Source of the DNA: Subtercola sp. PAMC28395
Lineage (GTDB): Bacteria; Actinomycetota; Actinomycetes; Actinomycetales; Microbacteriaceae
Assembly: GCF_018889995.1 (NCBI RefSeq)
Contig: NZ_CP076547.1
Location: 2,542,001-2,606,000 of the forward strand
DNA: 64,000 nt
Direction of reading: 5' to 3'
Position 1 is the first letter of the stretch; each line of letters begins with the position of its first letter. The position numbers were made by a program, and so were the translations under genes. Below, one piece after another: positions 15,228 through 24,236 of this stretch. Below the pieces are notes generated by a model. It did not search any database and had not been told where the DNA came from. It saw nothing but the letters and a program-made list of their open reading frames with translations.

Positions 15228-18086
15228 ATGACCCAGCACGGAGTGAGCCAGAATGAGTGCATGACTGACTCCGAACGTCTCCGGTTGGCCCAGGCGAATG
15301 ACGGGTCTGTCGCCTGGCGGGACTGGGGGCCGTACGTCGCTGAGCGCGCCTGGGGTTCGGTTCGCGAGGACTACAGCGCCGACGGCGACGCGTGGGCGTC
15401 TTTCCCCCACGACCATGCGCGAAGCCGCACATACCGCTGGAACGAAGACGGTATGGCCGGGTTCAGTGACATCGGGCAGAAATGGTGCCTTGCCCTGGCC
15501 CTGCACAACGGGGTCGACCCGATTCTCAAAGAGCGCATGTTCGGGCTCACCGGCCCCGAAGGCAATCATGGCGAAGACGTCAAAGAGTACTGGTGGTACC
15601 TCGACAGCACGCCGACCCATTCGTTCAACACCTGGCGCTACCACTACCCGCAGGCCGAGTTCCCCTATGACGACCTCATCGACACGAACGCCCGGCGCAG
15701 CAAGCTCGAATCCGAATACGAGCTGGTCGACACGGGGATCTTCAACGACTCCCGTTACTGGGTGGTCACCGTCGACTACGCCAAGGAGGGCCCGCACGAT
15801 CTCCTGATGCAGATCACTCTCGAGAACGCCGGTCCGGATGCTGCGACCATCGAGGTCCTGCCAACACTCTGGTACCGCAACACCTGGTCCTGGGGGTATG
15901 AAGGCCAGGGAGAGAGACCGCGACTGCACTCTCCCGGGCCTGCTGGGTCGTCGACCATAGTCGGCGAAACTCCCGACGGGCACCGCCTGGTTCTGCGGGG
16001 AGAGTCCGGCGGTCATCCACTGTTCTGCGACAACGAGACCAACACCGCACGGCTCTTTGCCTCTGGTGTCCCCGACGACGATGAACTCGAGTCGCCGGCA
16101 TTCCCCAAAGACGGCATCAACGACTTCATTGTTGCGGGAGCGGAGACCGTGAACCCTCAGGGTGAGGGCACCAAAGCGGCGCTGCACTACACGGTGACTG
16201 TTGCTCCGGGTGGGTCGCGGGTGATCAGAGTGAGGCTGACAGGCGGGTACGACGAGCCGCTCTCGGCCCCTGAGCCGCCCGCCTCGGCTTCCGCTTCCTC
16301 CGCTTCCTCAGACGCGGCTTCCCCAGACACCGCCTCGTCCGACCCGGCATCTTTCGACACGGCTCTTTTCGACACGGCTTTTTTCAACACCACCTCTTTC
16401 GACGAGATCGTGACCCTGAGAAAGCAGGAAGCCGACGCGTTCTACGCCGATGTCACGCCCGGCGACGCCAGCGACGATGAAGCCCGCGTGTTGCGCCAGG
16501 CGTTTGCGGGGCTGCTCTGGTCGAAGCAGTTCTTCCACTTCAATGTGGACAAGTGGCTCTCGGGAGACCCGGCCTCTCCCCCGCCGCCACCAGAACGCCT
16601 GACGATCAGGAACCAGCACTGGCGACACCTCGACGCCCACGACGTGATCCTCATGCCCGACCCGTGGGAGTATCCGTGGTTCGCCGCCTGGGACCTGGCC
16701 TTCCACTGCGTGACCCTGGCTCACATCGATCCGGAGTTCGCCAAGGCGCAACTCATTCTCATGCTGCGCGAGTGGTACATGCACCCGAGCGGCCAGCTCC
16801 CGGCGTACGAGTGGAATTTCTCCGATGTGAACCCGCCCACTCATGCCTGGGCAGCCCTGCAGGTCTTTCTGCTCGACGGCGGAACCGACTTCAGCTTTCT
16901 CGCGCGGGTGTTCCACAAGCTGCTGATGAACTTCACCTGGTGGACGAACAACAAGGACCACGGGGACAACAACCTGTTCGAGGGCGGGTTCATGGGGCTC
17001 GACAACATCGCCCCTCTCGACCGCTCGAAGCTGCCGCCCGAAGTCGGCATCCTCGAGCAGGCCGATGCGACCGCGTGGATGGCCATGTACGCGCTCGACC
17101 TGCTGAACATCGCTGTGCGACTCGCTTCGAACGACCGCTCGTACGAAGACGTGGCCACGAAGTTCTTCGAGCACTTTCTGCAGATCGCCGATTCGGCGAA
17201 CGACACCGCCCTCTGGGACGACACCGACGCCTACTTCTACGACGTGCTTCATCTCGCGGACGGACGGGATGTGCCGCTCAAAGTCCGCTCCCTGGTCGGG
17301 CTCGTGCCCGTTGCCGCCTCGCTCGCTTTCGTGGCTCACGGACAGCTCGATCTGCCGGAGTTCAAGACCAGGGTCGCCTGGTTTCTCACCAATCACCCGC
17401 GACTCGCGAAAGCGGTGCACGGTCGTCACGGGCCGGAGGACGACCGGTACCTATTGGCCCTCGTCTCTCCGGAGCGGTTGCATCGCATCGTGACGAAGGT
17501 CTTCAACGAACAGGGAATGCTGTCAGACCACGGTATTCGCGGCATCTCCGCGTATCACCGCGAGCATCCCTTCAGTGTCGAGGTGAACGGTCAGACCGCG
17601 AGTGTCGACTATGAACCCGCGGAATCCACCTCCGGGCTCTTCGGGGGCAACTCCAATTGGCGTGGGCCGGTCTGGTTTCCGCTGAACGTGCTGTTCATCG
17701 AAGCGTTGCGAAACTACAGTTCGGCCGTCGATGAGCCTGTGGATGATGGCCCAGGGGGCGGCGACCCGGATGACGACGCCGTCGTCGAGTTCCCGCTCGG
17801 TTCCGGCGTCTTCATGAGCCTCGATTCCGTTGCTGACGCCCTCTCTCATCGGCTCATCTCGCTCTTTCTGCCGGGGCCCGATGGCCGACGGCCGGCGGAT
17901 GCCCGTTACGACCTGCTCTCAACCGACCCCCGATGGAAGGACAACGTCTTCTTCTATGAATACTTCGACGGTGACACCGGCCAGGGGCTCGGTGCCTCAC
18001 ACCAGACGGGGTGGACCGCGCTCGTCGCCCATCTCATCCTGACGACCGGTGGTCGCGAGGCACCTTTGACCGGCGAAGTCTCATAA
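15228..18086 (+). CDS. GH63-like (MGH1-type) glycoside hydrolase
   Basis: A 952-residue, probably cytosolic glycosidase related to GH63/MGH1-like enzymes (alpha-glucosidase or mannosylglycerate-hydrolase type). The N-terminal region (RLAQANDGSVAWRDWGPYVA, WNEDGMAGFSDIGQKW, LTGPEGNHGEDVKEYWWYLD) and the (alpha/alpha)6 barrel (MPDPWEYPWFAAWDLAFH, GQLPAYEWNFSDVNPP, GNSNWRGPVWFPLN) are strongly conserved in this family. The ATG at 15228 has AGGAG 8 nt upstream, which decides it over 15261. Between the two halves is a low-complexity Ala/Ser/Asp linker with six 15-bp repeat units. No signal peptide is visible, so intracellular oligosaccharide breakdown is likely. Substrate unknown. Confidence 0.85.
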   Translation: MTQHGVSQNECMTDSERLRLAQANDGSVAWRDWGPYVAERAWGSVREDYSADGDAWASFPHDHARSRTYRWNEDGMAGFSDIGQKWCLALALHNGVDPILKERMFGLTGPEGNHGEDVKEYWWYLDSTPTHSFNTWRYHYPQAEFPYDDLIDTNARRSKLESEYELVDTGIFNDSRYWVVTVDYAKEGPHDLLMQITLENAGPDAATIEVLPTLWYRNTWSWGYEGQGERPRLHSPGPAGSSTIVGETPDGHRLVLRGESGGHPLFCDNETNTARLFASGVPDDDELESPAFPKDGINDFIVAGAETVNPQGEGTKAALHYTVTVAPGGSRVIRVRLTGGYDEPLSAPEPPASASASSASSDAASPDTASSDPASFDTALFDTAFFNTTSFDEIVTLRKQEADAFYADVTPGDASDDEARVLRQAFAGLLWSKQFFHFNVDKWLSGDPASPPPPPERLTIRNQHWRHLDAHDVILMPDPWEYPWFAAWDLAFHCVTLAHIDPEFAKAQLILMLREWYMHPSGQLPAYEWNFSDVNPPTHAWAALQVFLLDGGTDFSFLARVFHKLLMNFTWWTNNKDHGDNNLFEGGFMGLDNIAPLDRSKLPPEVGILEQADATAWMAMYALDLLNIAVRLASNDRSYEDVATKFFEHFLQIADSANDTALWDDTDAYFYDVLHLADGRDVPLKVRSLVGLVPVAASLAFVAHGQLDLPEFKTRVAWFLTNHPRLAKAVHGRHGPEDDRYLLALVSPERLHRIVTKVFNEQGMLSDHGIRGISAYHREHPFSVEVNGQTASVDYEPAESTSGLFGGNSNWRGPVWFPLNVLFIEALRNYSSAVDEPVDDGPGGGDPDDDAVVEFPLGSGVFMSLDSVADALSHRLISLFLPGPDGRRPADARYDLLSTDPRWKDNVFFYEYFDGDTGQGLGASHQTGWTALVAHLILTTGGREAPLTGEVS
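16306..16395 (+). repeat. Six 15-bp tandem units inside the GH63 gene
   Basis: In-frame units encode five-residue repeats of the pattern [S/F/L]-x-[D/N]-[T/A/P]-A (SDAAS, PDTAS, SDPAS, FDTAL, FDTAF, FNTTS). Units drift from Ser/Pro-rich to Phe-rich. They lie in the linker between the N-terminal beta domain and the catalytic barrel. Confidence 0.7.
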
Positions 18087-18224
18087 TCGCTTCGCCTGCG
18101 CGGGGCCGATGGTTGTCGGAAGCCGACAGTCAGCTACGGGAGCAGGGGTGGCTCCGCGCATACTGTCTTGGATCCGCACCGCTGTAGACGGTGCTGAGGC
18201 GCTACAGAGAGGTTGCAGCCACAG

Positions 18225-20009
18225 ATGAGCATGAGCACCACTGAGTACACGAACGACGAGAGTCCTCGATCCGATGGATCGGTTTCAGCCAGACCTGTTC
18301 CAGATGATGCTCGGGTTTCCACGCGCTATCTCGCGGACCGGCCGTGGCTGGTGAGTTACGCCTCCGGCGTTCCCACCGACATCGAACTGCCCGAGGGGTC
18401 ACTCAGCGACCTGATTCGCGCTTCGGTGAAGACCTACGGGTCGAAGGTCGCCCTCGAGTTCTTCGGTGCTGAAACCACCTACAAACAGCTCGGCGAGCAG
18501 ATCGACCGCGCGGCGGAGGGCCTCCGCCGAATGGGCGTGAAGCACGGCGATCGTGTCGCCCTGGTGTTGCCGAACTGCCCCCAGCACATCGCTGCCTTCT
18601 ACGCAGTACTGCGACTCGGCGCGATCGTCATCGAACACAACCCGCTCTACACGCCGAAAGAACTCCGGCACCAGTTCGAAGACCACGGAGCCCGGGTCGT
18701 GATCGCGTGGGACAAGGTATGCGAAACGATCCAGAAGATGCCCGACGATCTTGCAGTGCAACACCTGGTCTCTGTCGACCTCACCGAAGGCATGCCTCTG
18801 CACACACGGATTGCACTTCGGCTGCCGGTGAAGAAGGCACGCCTGGCCCGCGATGCTCTGCACGGAGTCGCGCGCCACACCACTGCCTGGAAGACGCTGC
18901 TGAATCACCGCCGGATCAAGGATTCGGTACCCGGGCCCATCAGGGAGGACCTTGCTCTTCTTCAGTACACCAGCGGCACCACCGGCAGCCCGAAAGGCGC
19001 CATGCTCACCCACCTCAACCTGCACGCCAATGCACTGCAGGGGCGGGCCTGGCTGCCCGAGCTCCGTGAAGGAGGCGAAGTCGTCTACGGCGCTCTCCCG
19101 ATGTTCCACGCCTATGGGCTCACCCTCTGCCTGACGTTCGCCATGAGCGCGGGTGCGCGGCTCGTGCTGTTTCCCCGATTCGATGTCGACCTGGTTCTCC
19201 GGGCAGCGAAGAAGCATCCACCGACGTTCCTGCCTGCCGTGCCACCCATCTACCAGAAGCTCGCCCAGACGGCCAGGGATCGAGGCGTCGATCTTCGCGG
19301 CATCCGGTTCGCGATCTCCGGCGCAATGACGCTGCCGGCCTCGACCGTGAGCCTCTGGGAAGAGGTCACCGGGGGCATCCTGGTCGAAGGCTACGGCCTC
19401 ACCGAGACTTCACCTGTGGCGCTCGGCAACCCCGTCGGCCCAAGCCGTAAGCCCGGCACGATCGGTGTGCCATTCCCCAGTACCGAGATCCGCATCGTCG
19501 ACCGCGAAGACACGACTCGCGACCTGCCCCAGGGTGAGGCGGGTGAGCTCCTGATCAGGGGGCCGCAGGTCTTCGCGGGGTACTGGCAGAAGCCCGATCA
19601 GTCGCGTGACGTGCTGATCGATGAGGGCTGGTTTCGCACCGGCGACATCGTCACGGCCGACTCCGACGGATTCGTCACAGTCGTCGACCGCATCAAGGAG
19701 CTCATCATCACGGGCGGATTCAACGTCTCGCCCTCGGAGGTCGAGGAGGCGGTTCGCCTCCACCCGAGCGTGAAGGACGCCGCCGTGGTCGGCCTGCCCG
19801 GTGCCGGTGGGAGCGAAGACGTCGTCGCGGCTGTCGTGCTGGTGAAGGGTGCGAAGTTCGATGAGAAGGGCATCCGGGACTTCTGTCGTGACCACCTCAC
19901 CGCTTACAAGGTGCCCAGGCGCATCGTGGTCATCGACGAGCTCCCGACCTCGCTCATCGGCAAGGTGCTGCGCCGCAGGGTGCGGGAGGATCTGCTCGCG
20001 CAGGACTGA
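18225..20009 (+). CDS. fadD: Long-chain fatty-acid--CoA ligase
   Basis: Activates fatty acids to acyl-CoA through an acyl-AMP intermediate. The 594-residue ANL-superfamily enzyme carries the P-loop YTSGTTGSPKGAMLTH, the A5-type VEGYGLTETSP, the A7-type EGWFRTGD and A8-type DRIKELIITGGFNVSP, and the conserved C-terminal Lys in LIGKVLRR. ATG 18225 is taken as the start, with an AGAGAGG stretch about 12 nt upstream. A TTG at 18213 is in frame but abuts that stretch. A strong bidirectional terminator follows. The beta-oxidation genes fadA and fadJ lie 7.5 kb downstream. Confidence 0.92.
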   Translation: MSMSTTEYTNDESPRSDGSVSARPVPDDARVSTRYLADRPWLVSYASGVPTDIELPEGSLSDLIRASVKTYGSKVALEFFGAETTYKQLGEQIDRAAEGLRRMGVKHGDRVALVLPNCPQHIAAFYAVLRLGAIVIEHNPLYTPKELRHQFEDHGARVVIAWDKVCETIQKMPDDLAVQHLVSVDLTEGMPLHTRIALRLPVKKARLARDALHGVARHTTAWKTLLNHRRIKDSVPGPIREDLALLQYTSGTTGSPKGAMLTHLNLHANALQGRAWLPELREGGEVVYGALPMFHAYGLTLCLTFAMSAGARLVLFPRFDVDLVLRAAKKHPPTFLPAVPPIYQKLAQTARDRGVDLRGIRFAISGAMTLPASTVSLWEEVTGGILVEGYGLTETSPVALGNPVGPSRKPGTIGVPFPSTEIRIVDREDTTRDLPQGEAGELLIRGPQVFAGYWQKPDQSRDVLIDEGWFRTGDIVTADSDGFVTVVDRIKELIITGGFNVSPSEVEEAVRLHPSVKDAAVVGLPGAGGSEDVVAAVVLVKGAKFDEKGIRDFCRDHLTAYKVPRRIVVIDELPTSLIGKVLRRRVREDLLAQD

Positions 20010-20055
20010 ATGAACGCACAGTGCCGGCCGTACAGACACCGTCCCGCGTGCACGC

Positions 20056-20104
20056 AAAAACCGGGTGCCGCTGCCTCCAAAGAGGAAGCGACACCCGGTT
20101 TTCT
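20056..20104. terminator. Bidirectional terminator between fadD and amt
   Basis: Long hairpin aaaaccgggtg(c)cgctgcctc / gaggaagcg(a)cacccggtttt with A-run on one side and T-run on the other, so it can serve both convergent genes. Confidence 0.88.
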
Positions 20105-20150
20105 GCTGTGAAGCTGGTTGTTGCTGTGAAGCGTTTGGTGCAGGTGGTGG

Positions 20151-21470
20151 TTACACCGCGTCGAGTGCGTAGCTCTCTTCGCCGTGAACCACTGTGTCGA
20201 CGCCAGCGATCTCGTCTTCGTTGGTGATGCGGAAGCCCATCGTCTTCTGGATGATCGTGCCGATGATCCAGGCGAGAACGAAGGAGTAGACCAGCACTGA
20301 CAAGGCGCCAAGCCCCTGAGCCTCGAGCTGCGAGAGCGGGTTGGAGTCGCCAGCAGCGATCCGGTCGATGAGGCCGATTCCGTTACCGAAGATGCCGATG
20401 TAGAGCGTACCGATGATTCCACCGACGAGGTGGATACCCACGACGTCGAGCGAGTCGTCGAAGCCGAGCTTGAACTTCAGCTCGATCGCGACACAGCAGA
20501 CGGCACCGGTGATCAGACCGAGGAGCATGCCCCAACCGGGCGTCAGGATGTTACACGCCGGGGTGATGGCGACCAGGCCGGCGACTGCACCAGAAGCGGC
20601 ACCGATCGACGTTGCCTTGCCGTCTTTGATCTTCTCGACGATCAGCCAGCCGATGATTGCAGCGGCGGGAGCAGCGAGCGTGTTGATCCAGGCGGTGGCC
20701 GCGATGCCGTCGACAGCAGCTTCAGAACCGGCGTTGAAGCCGAACCAGCCGAACCAGAGCAGCGAAGCGCCGAGCAAGGTCAGAGGCACGTTGTGAGGCT
20801 TCTGGATGCCCTTCTGGAATCCGATGCGCTTGCCGAGAACCAATGCCAGGGCGAGGCCGGCTGCACCGGCGTTGATGTGCACTGCGGTTCCACCGGCGAA
20901 GTCGTTCACGCCGAGGTTGTAGACGATCCAGCCACCGTCGGAGACGACGCCGTCGGTGAGGGTGAAGTTGAACACCCAGTGAGCGACGGGGAAGTACACG
21001 ATGGTCACCCAGAAGAAGGCGAAGACCATCCAGGCGCCGAACTTGGCGCGGTCGGCGATCGCACCGGAGATGAGGGCGACCGTGATGATGGCGAACGTCG
21101 CCTGGAAGCCGGCGAACGCGAGGCCGAAGAGGTTCGGGCCCGATCCGTCCGGTGCCGAGATGAGGTCGCTCAGGAAGAACTGGCCGGTCGGGTTTCCCAG
21201 AACGCCCTTGATCAGGTCGTTGCTGGTGTCGCCGGCAACCGTACCGAAAGCGAGACCGTAACCGTAGATCATCCAGAGCACACCGACGAGGCCGATGGCT
21301 CCGAAGCTCATCATCATCATGCTGATAACGCTCTTCGCCTTGACCATGCCACCGTAGAAGAAGGCGACACCGGGGGTCATGACGAGCACGAGCGCTGCGG
21401 CTACCAGCAGCCACAGGGCGTTGATCGTTGTTGCAAGTTGCCCTGCTGTTGGATCATCTGCTAGGAACAT
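20151..21470 (-). CDS. amt: Ammonium transporter (Amt family)
   Basis: A 439-residue integral membrane ammonium channel with 11 predicted helices. Visible family elements are TPGVAFFYGGMVKAKSV near the N-terminus, the Asp-containing FAGFQATFAI and DFAGGTAVHINAGAAGLALA (first pore His), and VVGIHLVGGIIGT (second pore His). GAGAGG lies 10 nt before the ATG. No glnK/glnB or glnD follows, so the gene stands alone here. The 249-bp upstream region carries a GlnR-like operator (21579-21616), pointing to induction under nitrogen limitation. Confidence 0.95.
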   Translation of the reverse strand: MFLADDPTAGQLATTINALWLLVAAALVLVMTPGVAFFYGGMVKAKSVISMMMMSFGAIGLVGVLWMIYGYGLAFGTVAGDTSNDLIKGVLGNPTGQFFLSDLISAPDGSGPNLFGLAFAGFQATFAIITVALISGAIADRAKFGAWMVFAFFWVTIVYFPVAHWVFNFTLTDGVVSDGGWIVYNLGVNDFAGGTAVHINAGAAGLALALVLGKRIGFQKGIQKPHNVPLTLLGASLLWFGWFGFNAGSEAAVDGIAATAWINTLAAPAAAIIGWLIVEKIKDGKATSIGAASGAVAGLVAITPACNILTPGWGMLLGLITGAVCCVAIELKFKLGFDDSLDVVGIHLVGGIIGTLYIGIFGNGIGLIDRIAAGDSNPLSQLEAQGLGALSVLVYSFVLAWIIGTIIQKTMGFRITNEDEIAGVDTVVHGEESYALDAV

Positions 21471-21578
21471 TGAAAAATTACCTCTCTCGAACCGAGTAAA
21501 TGCACCGGTGCGCAGGACAATCCGGGTTCATGTCGGGATCTGCTCGCCTCGGCTACACCGTTAGCATCGTGGGTCGAG

Positions 21579-21616
21579 GTTTCGACAGGTGTCGAACCAT
21601 GTTTCGGGCGCGTAAC
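21579..21616 (-). promoter_or_regulatory. GlnR-box-like operator upstream of amt
   Basis: Minus strand reads GTTAC-n6-GAAAC-n6-cgACa-n6-GAAAC, fitting the actinobacterial GlnR consensus gTnAc-n6-GaAAc repeated twice, with three strong half-sites out of four in exact 11-bp phasing. It is located 109-146 nt upstream of the amt start codon, a typical place for GlnR activation. Confidence 0.6.
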
Positions 21617-21631
21617 GCGATTGAGACGTTT

Positions 21632-21647
21632 GTAACATCTGTGTTTC
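21632..21647 (-). promoter_or_regulatory. Secondary GlnR-like half-site pair
   Basis: GTAAC-atctgt-GTTTC on the plus strand (GAAAC-n6-GTTAC on the minus strand), 16 bp upstream of the main box with perfect half-sites. It may extend the operator or serve cooperative binding. Confidence 0.4.
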
Positions 21648-21719
21648 GGCGAACCGACAATTCGATTGAAATGTTTACCCCTTGTTTGGGGCACATTTCA
21701 TACCATCCGCTGTCGGTTC

Positions 21720-22754
21720 TCAGTACTGGGTCGAGGCGATGAGACGGGAGACCGAACGCAGGTATTTCTTGCGGTAGCCGCCGTTCAGCATGTCACCGGC
21801 GAACACCTGGTCCAGCCGCACGCCAGAGGCGTAGATGGGCAGCTGAGCGTCGTAGACGCGGTCGATGAAGGCCACGAGCCGCAGGGCATCCGTCTGGTTG
21901 TGCAGTTCGACCACGTCTGTCATCACCAGCGCATCGACGTCGTCGAGGAGCTTGATGTACTTCGACGGGTGAAGCGAGCCGAGGAAGGCCACGATCTGCG
22001 AGAAGGAGTCGACGGTGAATCGGGCACCGTTGGATTCGAGTGAACTGATCTGCGCGGCAAGCTCTTCGGAGCTCATCGTCTTCGCGTGTCCCTCGATGTC
22101 ACGGCGGCGGTAGTCGAGTCCGTCGATCCGGATGATGTCGAAGCGGTCGGCCAGTGCCTGAATTTCGCGCAGGAAGTCCTGGGCTGCGAAACGACCCTCC
22201 CCCAGGGCGTTCGGTGGCGTGTTCGATGTCGCAGCGAGCTTGCTGCCGGTGGCGACGAGGTCGCCGAGCAGGCGCGTCATCATCATCGTGTCGCCCGGGT
22301 CGTCGAGCTCGAACTCGTCGATGGCGATGAGTTTCGCGCCGGTGAGGAGTTTCACGGTCTCGGCGTACCCGAGTGCGCCGACCAGGGCAGTGAACTCGAT
22401 GAACGTGCCGAAATACTTGGGCCCGGGAGCCGCATGCCAGAGCGCGGCGAGCAAGTGGGTCTTTCCGACGCCGAACCCGCCGTCGAGGTAGATTCCCGCT
22501 TTCGCAGCCGGAGCCTTCTTGCCGCGCCCGAAGAACCCGGTGGGTTTGGCGGGAGCCCAGCTGCCGGCGAACTCTCTCACCGTCTGGAGTGTTGCGGCTT
22601 GTGACGGATGATCGGGGTCGGGCCGGTAGGAGTCGAACGATGCCGTGTCAAACTGGCGTGGTGGCACAAGCACCGCAGCCATCTCCGCACCGCTCAGAGT
22701 GGGCCGGAGGTCGACGAGGTGCAAAGGAAGAGTTGTGCTGTCAGTTGTCATCAC
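21720..22754 (-). CDS. zapE: ZapE/AFG1-like ATPase
   Basis: A 344-residue AAA-type ATPase of the AFG1/ZapE family. Walker [11 protein letters not shown], Walker [12 protein letters not shown], sensor-like [16 protein letters not shown] and the arginine-rich RRRDIEG are present in family order. In proteobacteria ZapE modulates the Z-ring during division; the actinobacterial role is unclear. It is monocistronic, divergent from the rhodanese gene 59 bp away. Length fits the family. Confidence 0.85.
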   Translation of the reverse strand: MMTTDSTTLPLHLVDLRPTLSGAEMAAVLVPPRQFDTASFDSYRPDPDHPSQAATLQTVREFAGSWAPAKPTGFFGRGKKAPAAKAGIYLDGGFGVGKTHLLAALWHAAPGPKYFGTFIEFTALVGALGYAETVKLLTGAKLIAIDEFELDDPGDTMMMTRLLGDLVATGSKLAATSNTPPNALGEGRFAAQDFLREIQALADRFDIIRIDGLDYRRRDIEGHAKTMSSEELAAQISSLESNGARFTVDSFSQIVAFLGSLHPSKYIKLLDDVDALVMTDVVELHNQTDALRLVAFIDRVYDAQLPIYASGVRLDQVFAGDMLNGGYRKKYLRSVSRLIASTQY

Positions 22755-22813
22755 TGGCTATTAAAGCGCACGTTCGAAGATCGGCCCTCCCCCGGGGCCG
22801 CAAGGAGGTAACA

Positions 22814-23719
22814 ATGGCCGTCGAAACAGACCCCAACCCGAAGTTCGCCGAATACGCACACCCCGACCGGCTGGTGAGCACCGAGTGGCTCGAAGCCCAT
22901 CGTGACGACATCGATGTCGTCGTCGTCGAGTCCGACGAAGACGTGCTGCTCTATGAGACGGGCCACATTCCCGGCTCGGTGAAGATCGACTGGCACACCG
23001 ACCTCAACGATCCCGTGACGAGGGACTACATCTTCGGCGAGGAGTTCGCGACGCTCGCAGGCTCCCGGGGCATCTCCCGCAACTCCACCGTGGTCATCTA
23101 CGGCGACAAGAGCAACTGGTGGGCCGCCTACACGCTCTGGGTCTTCAGCCTCTTCGGCCACGAAGACGTTCGACTGCTCGATGGTGGCCGTGACAAGTGG
23201 ATCGCCGAAGGGCGTGCCATCACCACCGAGGAGCCCGAGGTGACGCCGGTCGAATATCCGATCGCCGAACGCAGTGACGTCGAGATCCGCGCGTTCAAAG
23301 ACGACATCGTGCCTCACCTGAACGAGGGCGGAAAGCTCGTCGACGTGCGATCACCAGAGGAATACAGCGGAGAACGGACCACCGCACCGGCCTACCCCGA
23401 AGAGGGTGCCCTGCGGGCCGGGCACATCCCGAGTGCCCACAACGTTCCCTGGGCCAAAGCTGCCGCTGAAGACGGCACGTTCAAGCCGCTCGCCGACCTC
23501 AATGCGATCTATCGCGACCAGCTCGGCCTGACCGACGACGATGCAGTGGTGGCCTACTGCCGCATCGGCGAGCGGTCGAGCCACACCTGGTTCGTGCTGA
23601 CGCACCTGCTCGGCTTCGAGGGGGTGCGCAACTACGACGGCTCATGGACGGAGTGGGGCTCTGCTGTGCAAGCGCCGATCGTGCAGGGCTCGGAGCCGGG
23701 CGAGCACGTCGCGCGCTGA
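22814..23719 (+). CDS. sseA: Thiosulfate sulfurtransferase (tandem rhodanese)
   Basis: A 301-residue two-domain rhodanese transferring sulfane sulfur from thiosulfate to a thiol or cyanide acceptor. The N-terminal inactive domain ([16 protein letters not shown]) precedes the catalytic domain, whose active-site loop CRIGERS matches actinobacterial CysA/SseA-type enzymes. A near-perfect AAGGAGGT lies 4 nt before ATG 22814, so expression is probably high. A SufE-like sulfur-acceptor gene follows 67 nt later in the same direction, and the two likely form a sulfur-trafficking operon. Confidence 0.93.
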   Translation: MAVETDPNPKFAEYAHPDRLVSTEWLEAHRDDIDVVVVESDEDVLLYETGHIPGSVKIDWHTDLNDPVTRDYIFGEEFATLAGSRGISRNSTVVIYGDKSNWWAAYTLWVFSLFGHEDVRLLDGGRDKWIAEGRAITTEEPEVTPVEYPIAERSDVEIRAFKDDIVPHLNEGGKLVDVRSPEEYSGERTTAPAYPEEGALRAGHIPSAHNVPWAKAAAEDGTFKPLADLNAIYRDQLGLTDDDAVVAYCRIGERSSHTWFVLTHLLGFEGVRNYDGSWTEWGSAVQAPIVQGSEPGEHVAR

Positions 23720-23786
23720 GGTACGGCAGCTCAGTTTCGTTCATGAGGGTCATTCGTGAGTGTCGTTCTTGAGAGAATGGAGCATC

Positions 23787-24236
23787 ATGTCTGACACTGA
23801 GCTGCTCCCCGTTCTCGCCGAGATTCGCGACGACTTCCTCGCGCTCACGCAGAAGGAGCGCCTGCAGCTGCTTCTGGAGTTCTCGAACGAGTTGCCTGAT
23901 CTCCCGACGCGGTATGCCGATCATCCGGAGCTCCTGGAGAAGGTCGTCGAGTGCCAGTCGCCGGTATTCATCTTCGTGGAGGTCGACGCAGACGCTGTGG
24001 TGCATTTCTTCGCCACGGCTCCCAAGGAGTCCCCCACCACCCGTGGTTTCGCCTCGATTCTCGCCCAGGGCCTCAGCGGACTGACGGCAGAGCAGATGCT
24101 CGCCGTTCCCGACGACTTCCCGCAGATGCTCGGTCTCTCACAGGCCGTCTCGCCGCTCAGGCTTCGAGGGATGAGCGGAATGCTGGGGCGGGCGAAGCGC
24201 CAGGTTCGCGAACTACTGGCGTCCCAGTCCGCGTGA
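23787..24236 (+). CDS. SufE-family sulfur-acceptor protein
   Basis: A 149-residue SufE-like protein that accepts persulfide sulfur and stimulates cysteine desulfurases in Fe-S assembly. The conserved active Cys is in VVECQSPVFIF. The family pattern of acidic N-terminal helices and the later AEQMLAVPDDF...LGLSQAVSP region is present. ATG 23787 has GGAG nearby; an upstream in-frame start at 23760 is less likely. Downstream of the rhodanese, it may receive sulfur from it. The 3' end overlaps the convergent hydrolase by 24 nt. Confidence 0.88.
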   Translation: MSDTELLPVLAEIRDDFLALTQKERLQLLLEFSNELPDLPTRYADHPELLEKVVECQSPVFIFVEVDADAVVHFFATAPKESPTTRGFASILAQGLSGLTAEQMLAVPDDFPQMLGLSQAVSPLRLRGMSGMLGRAKRQVRELLASQSA

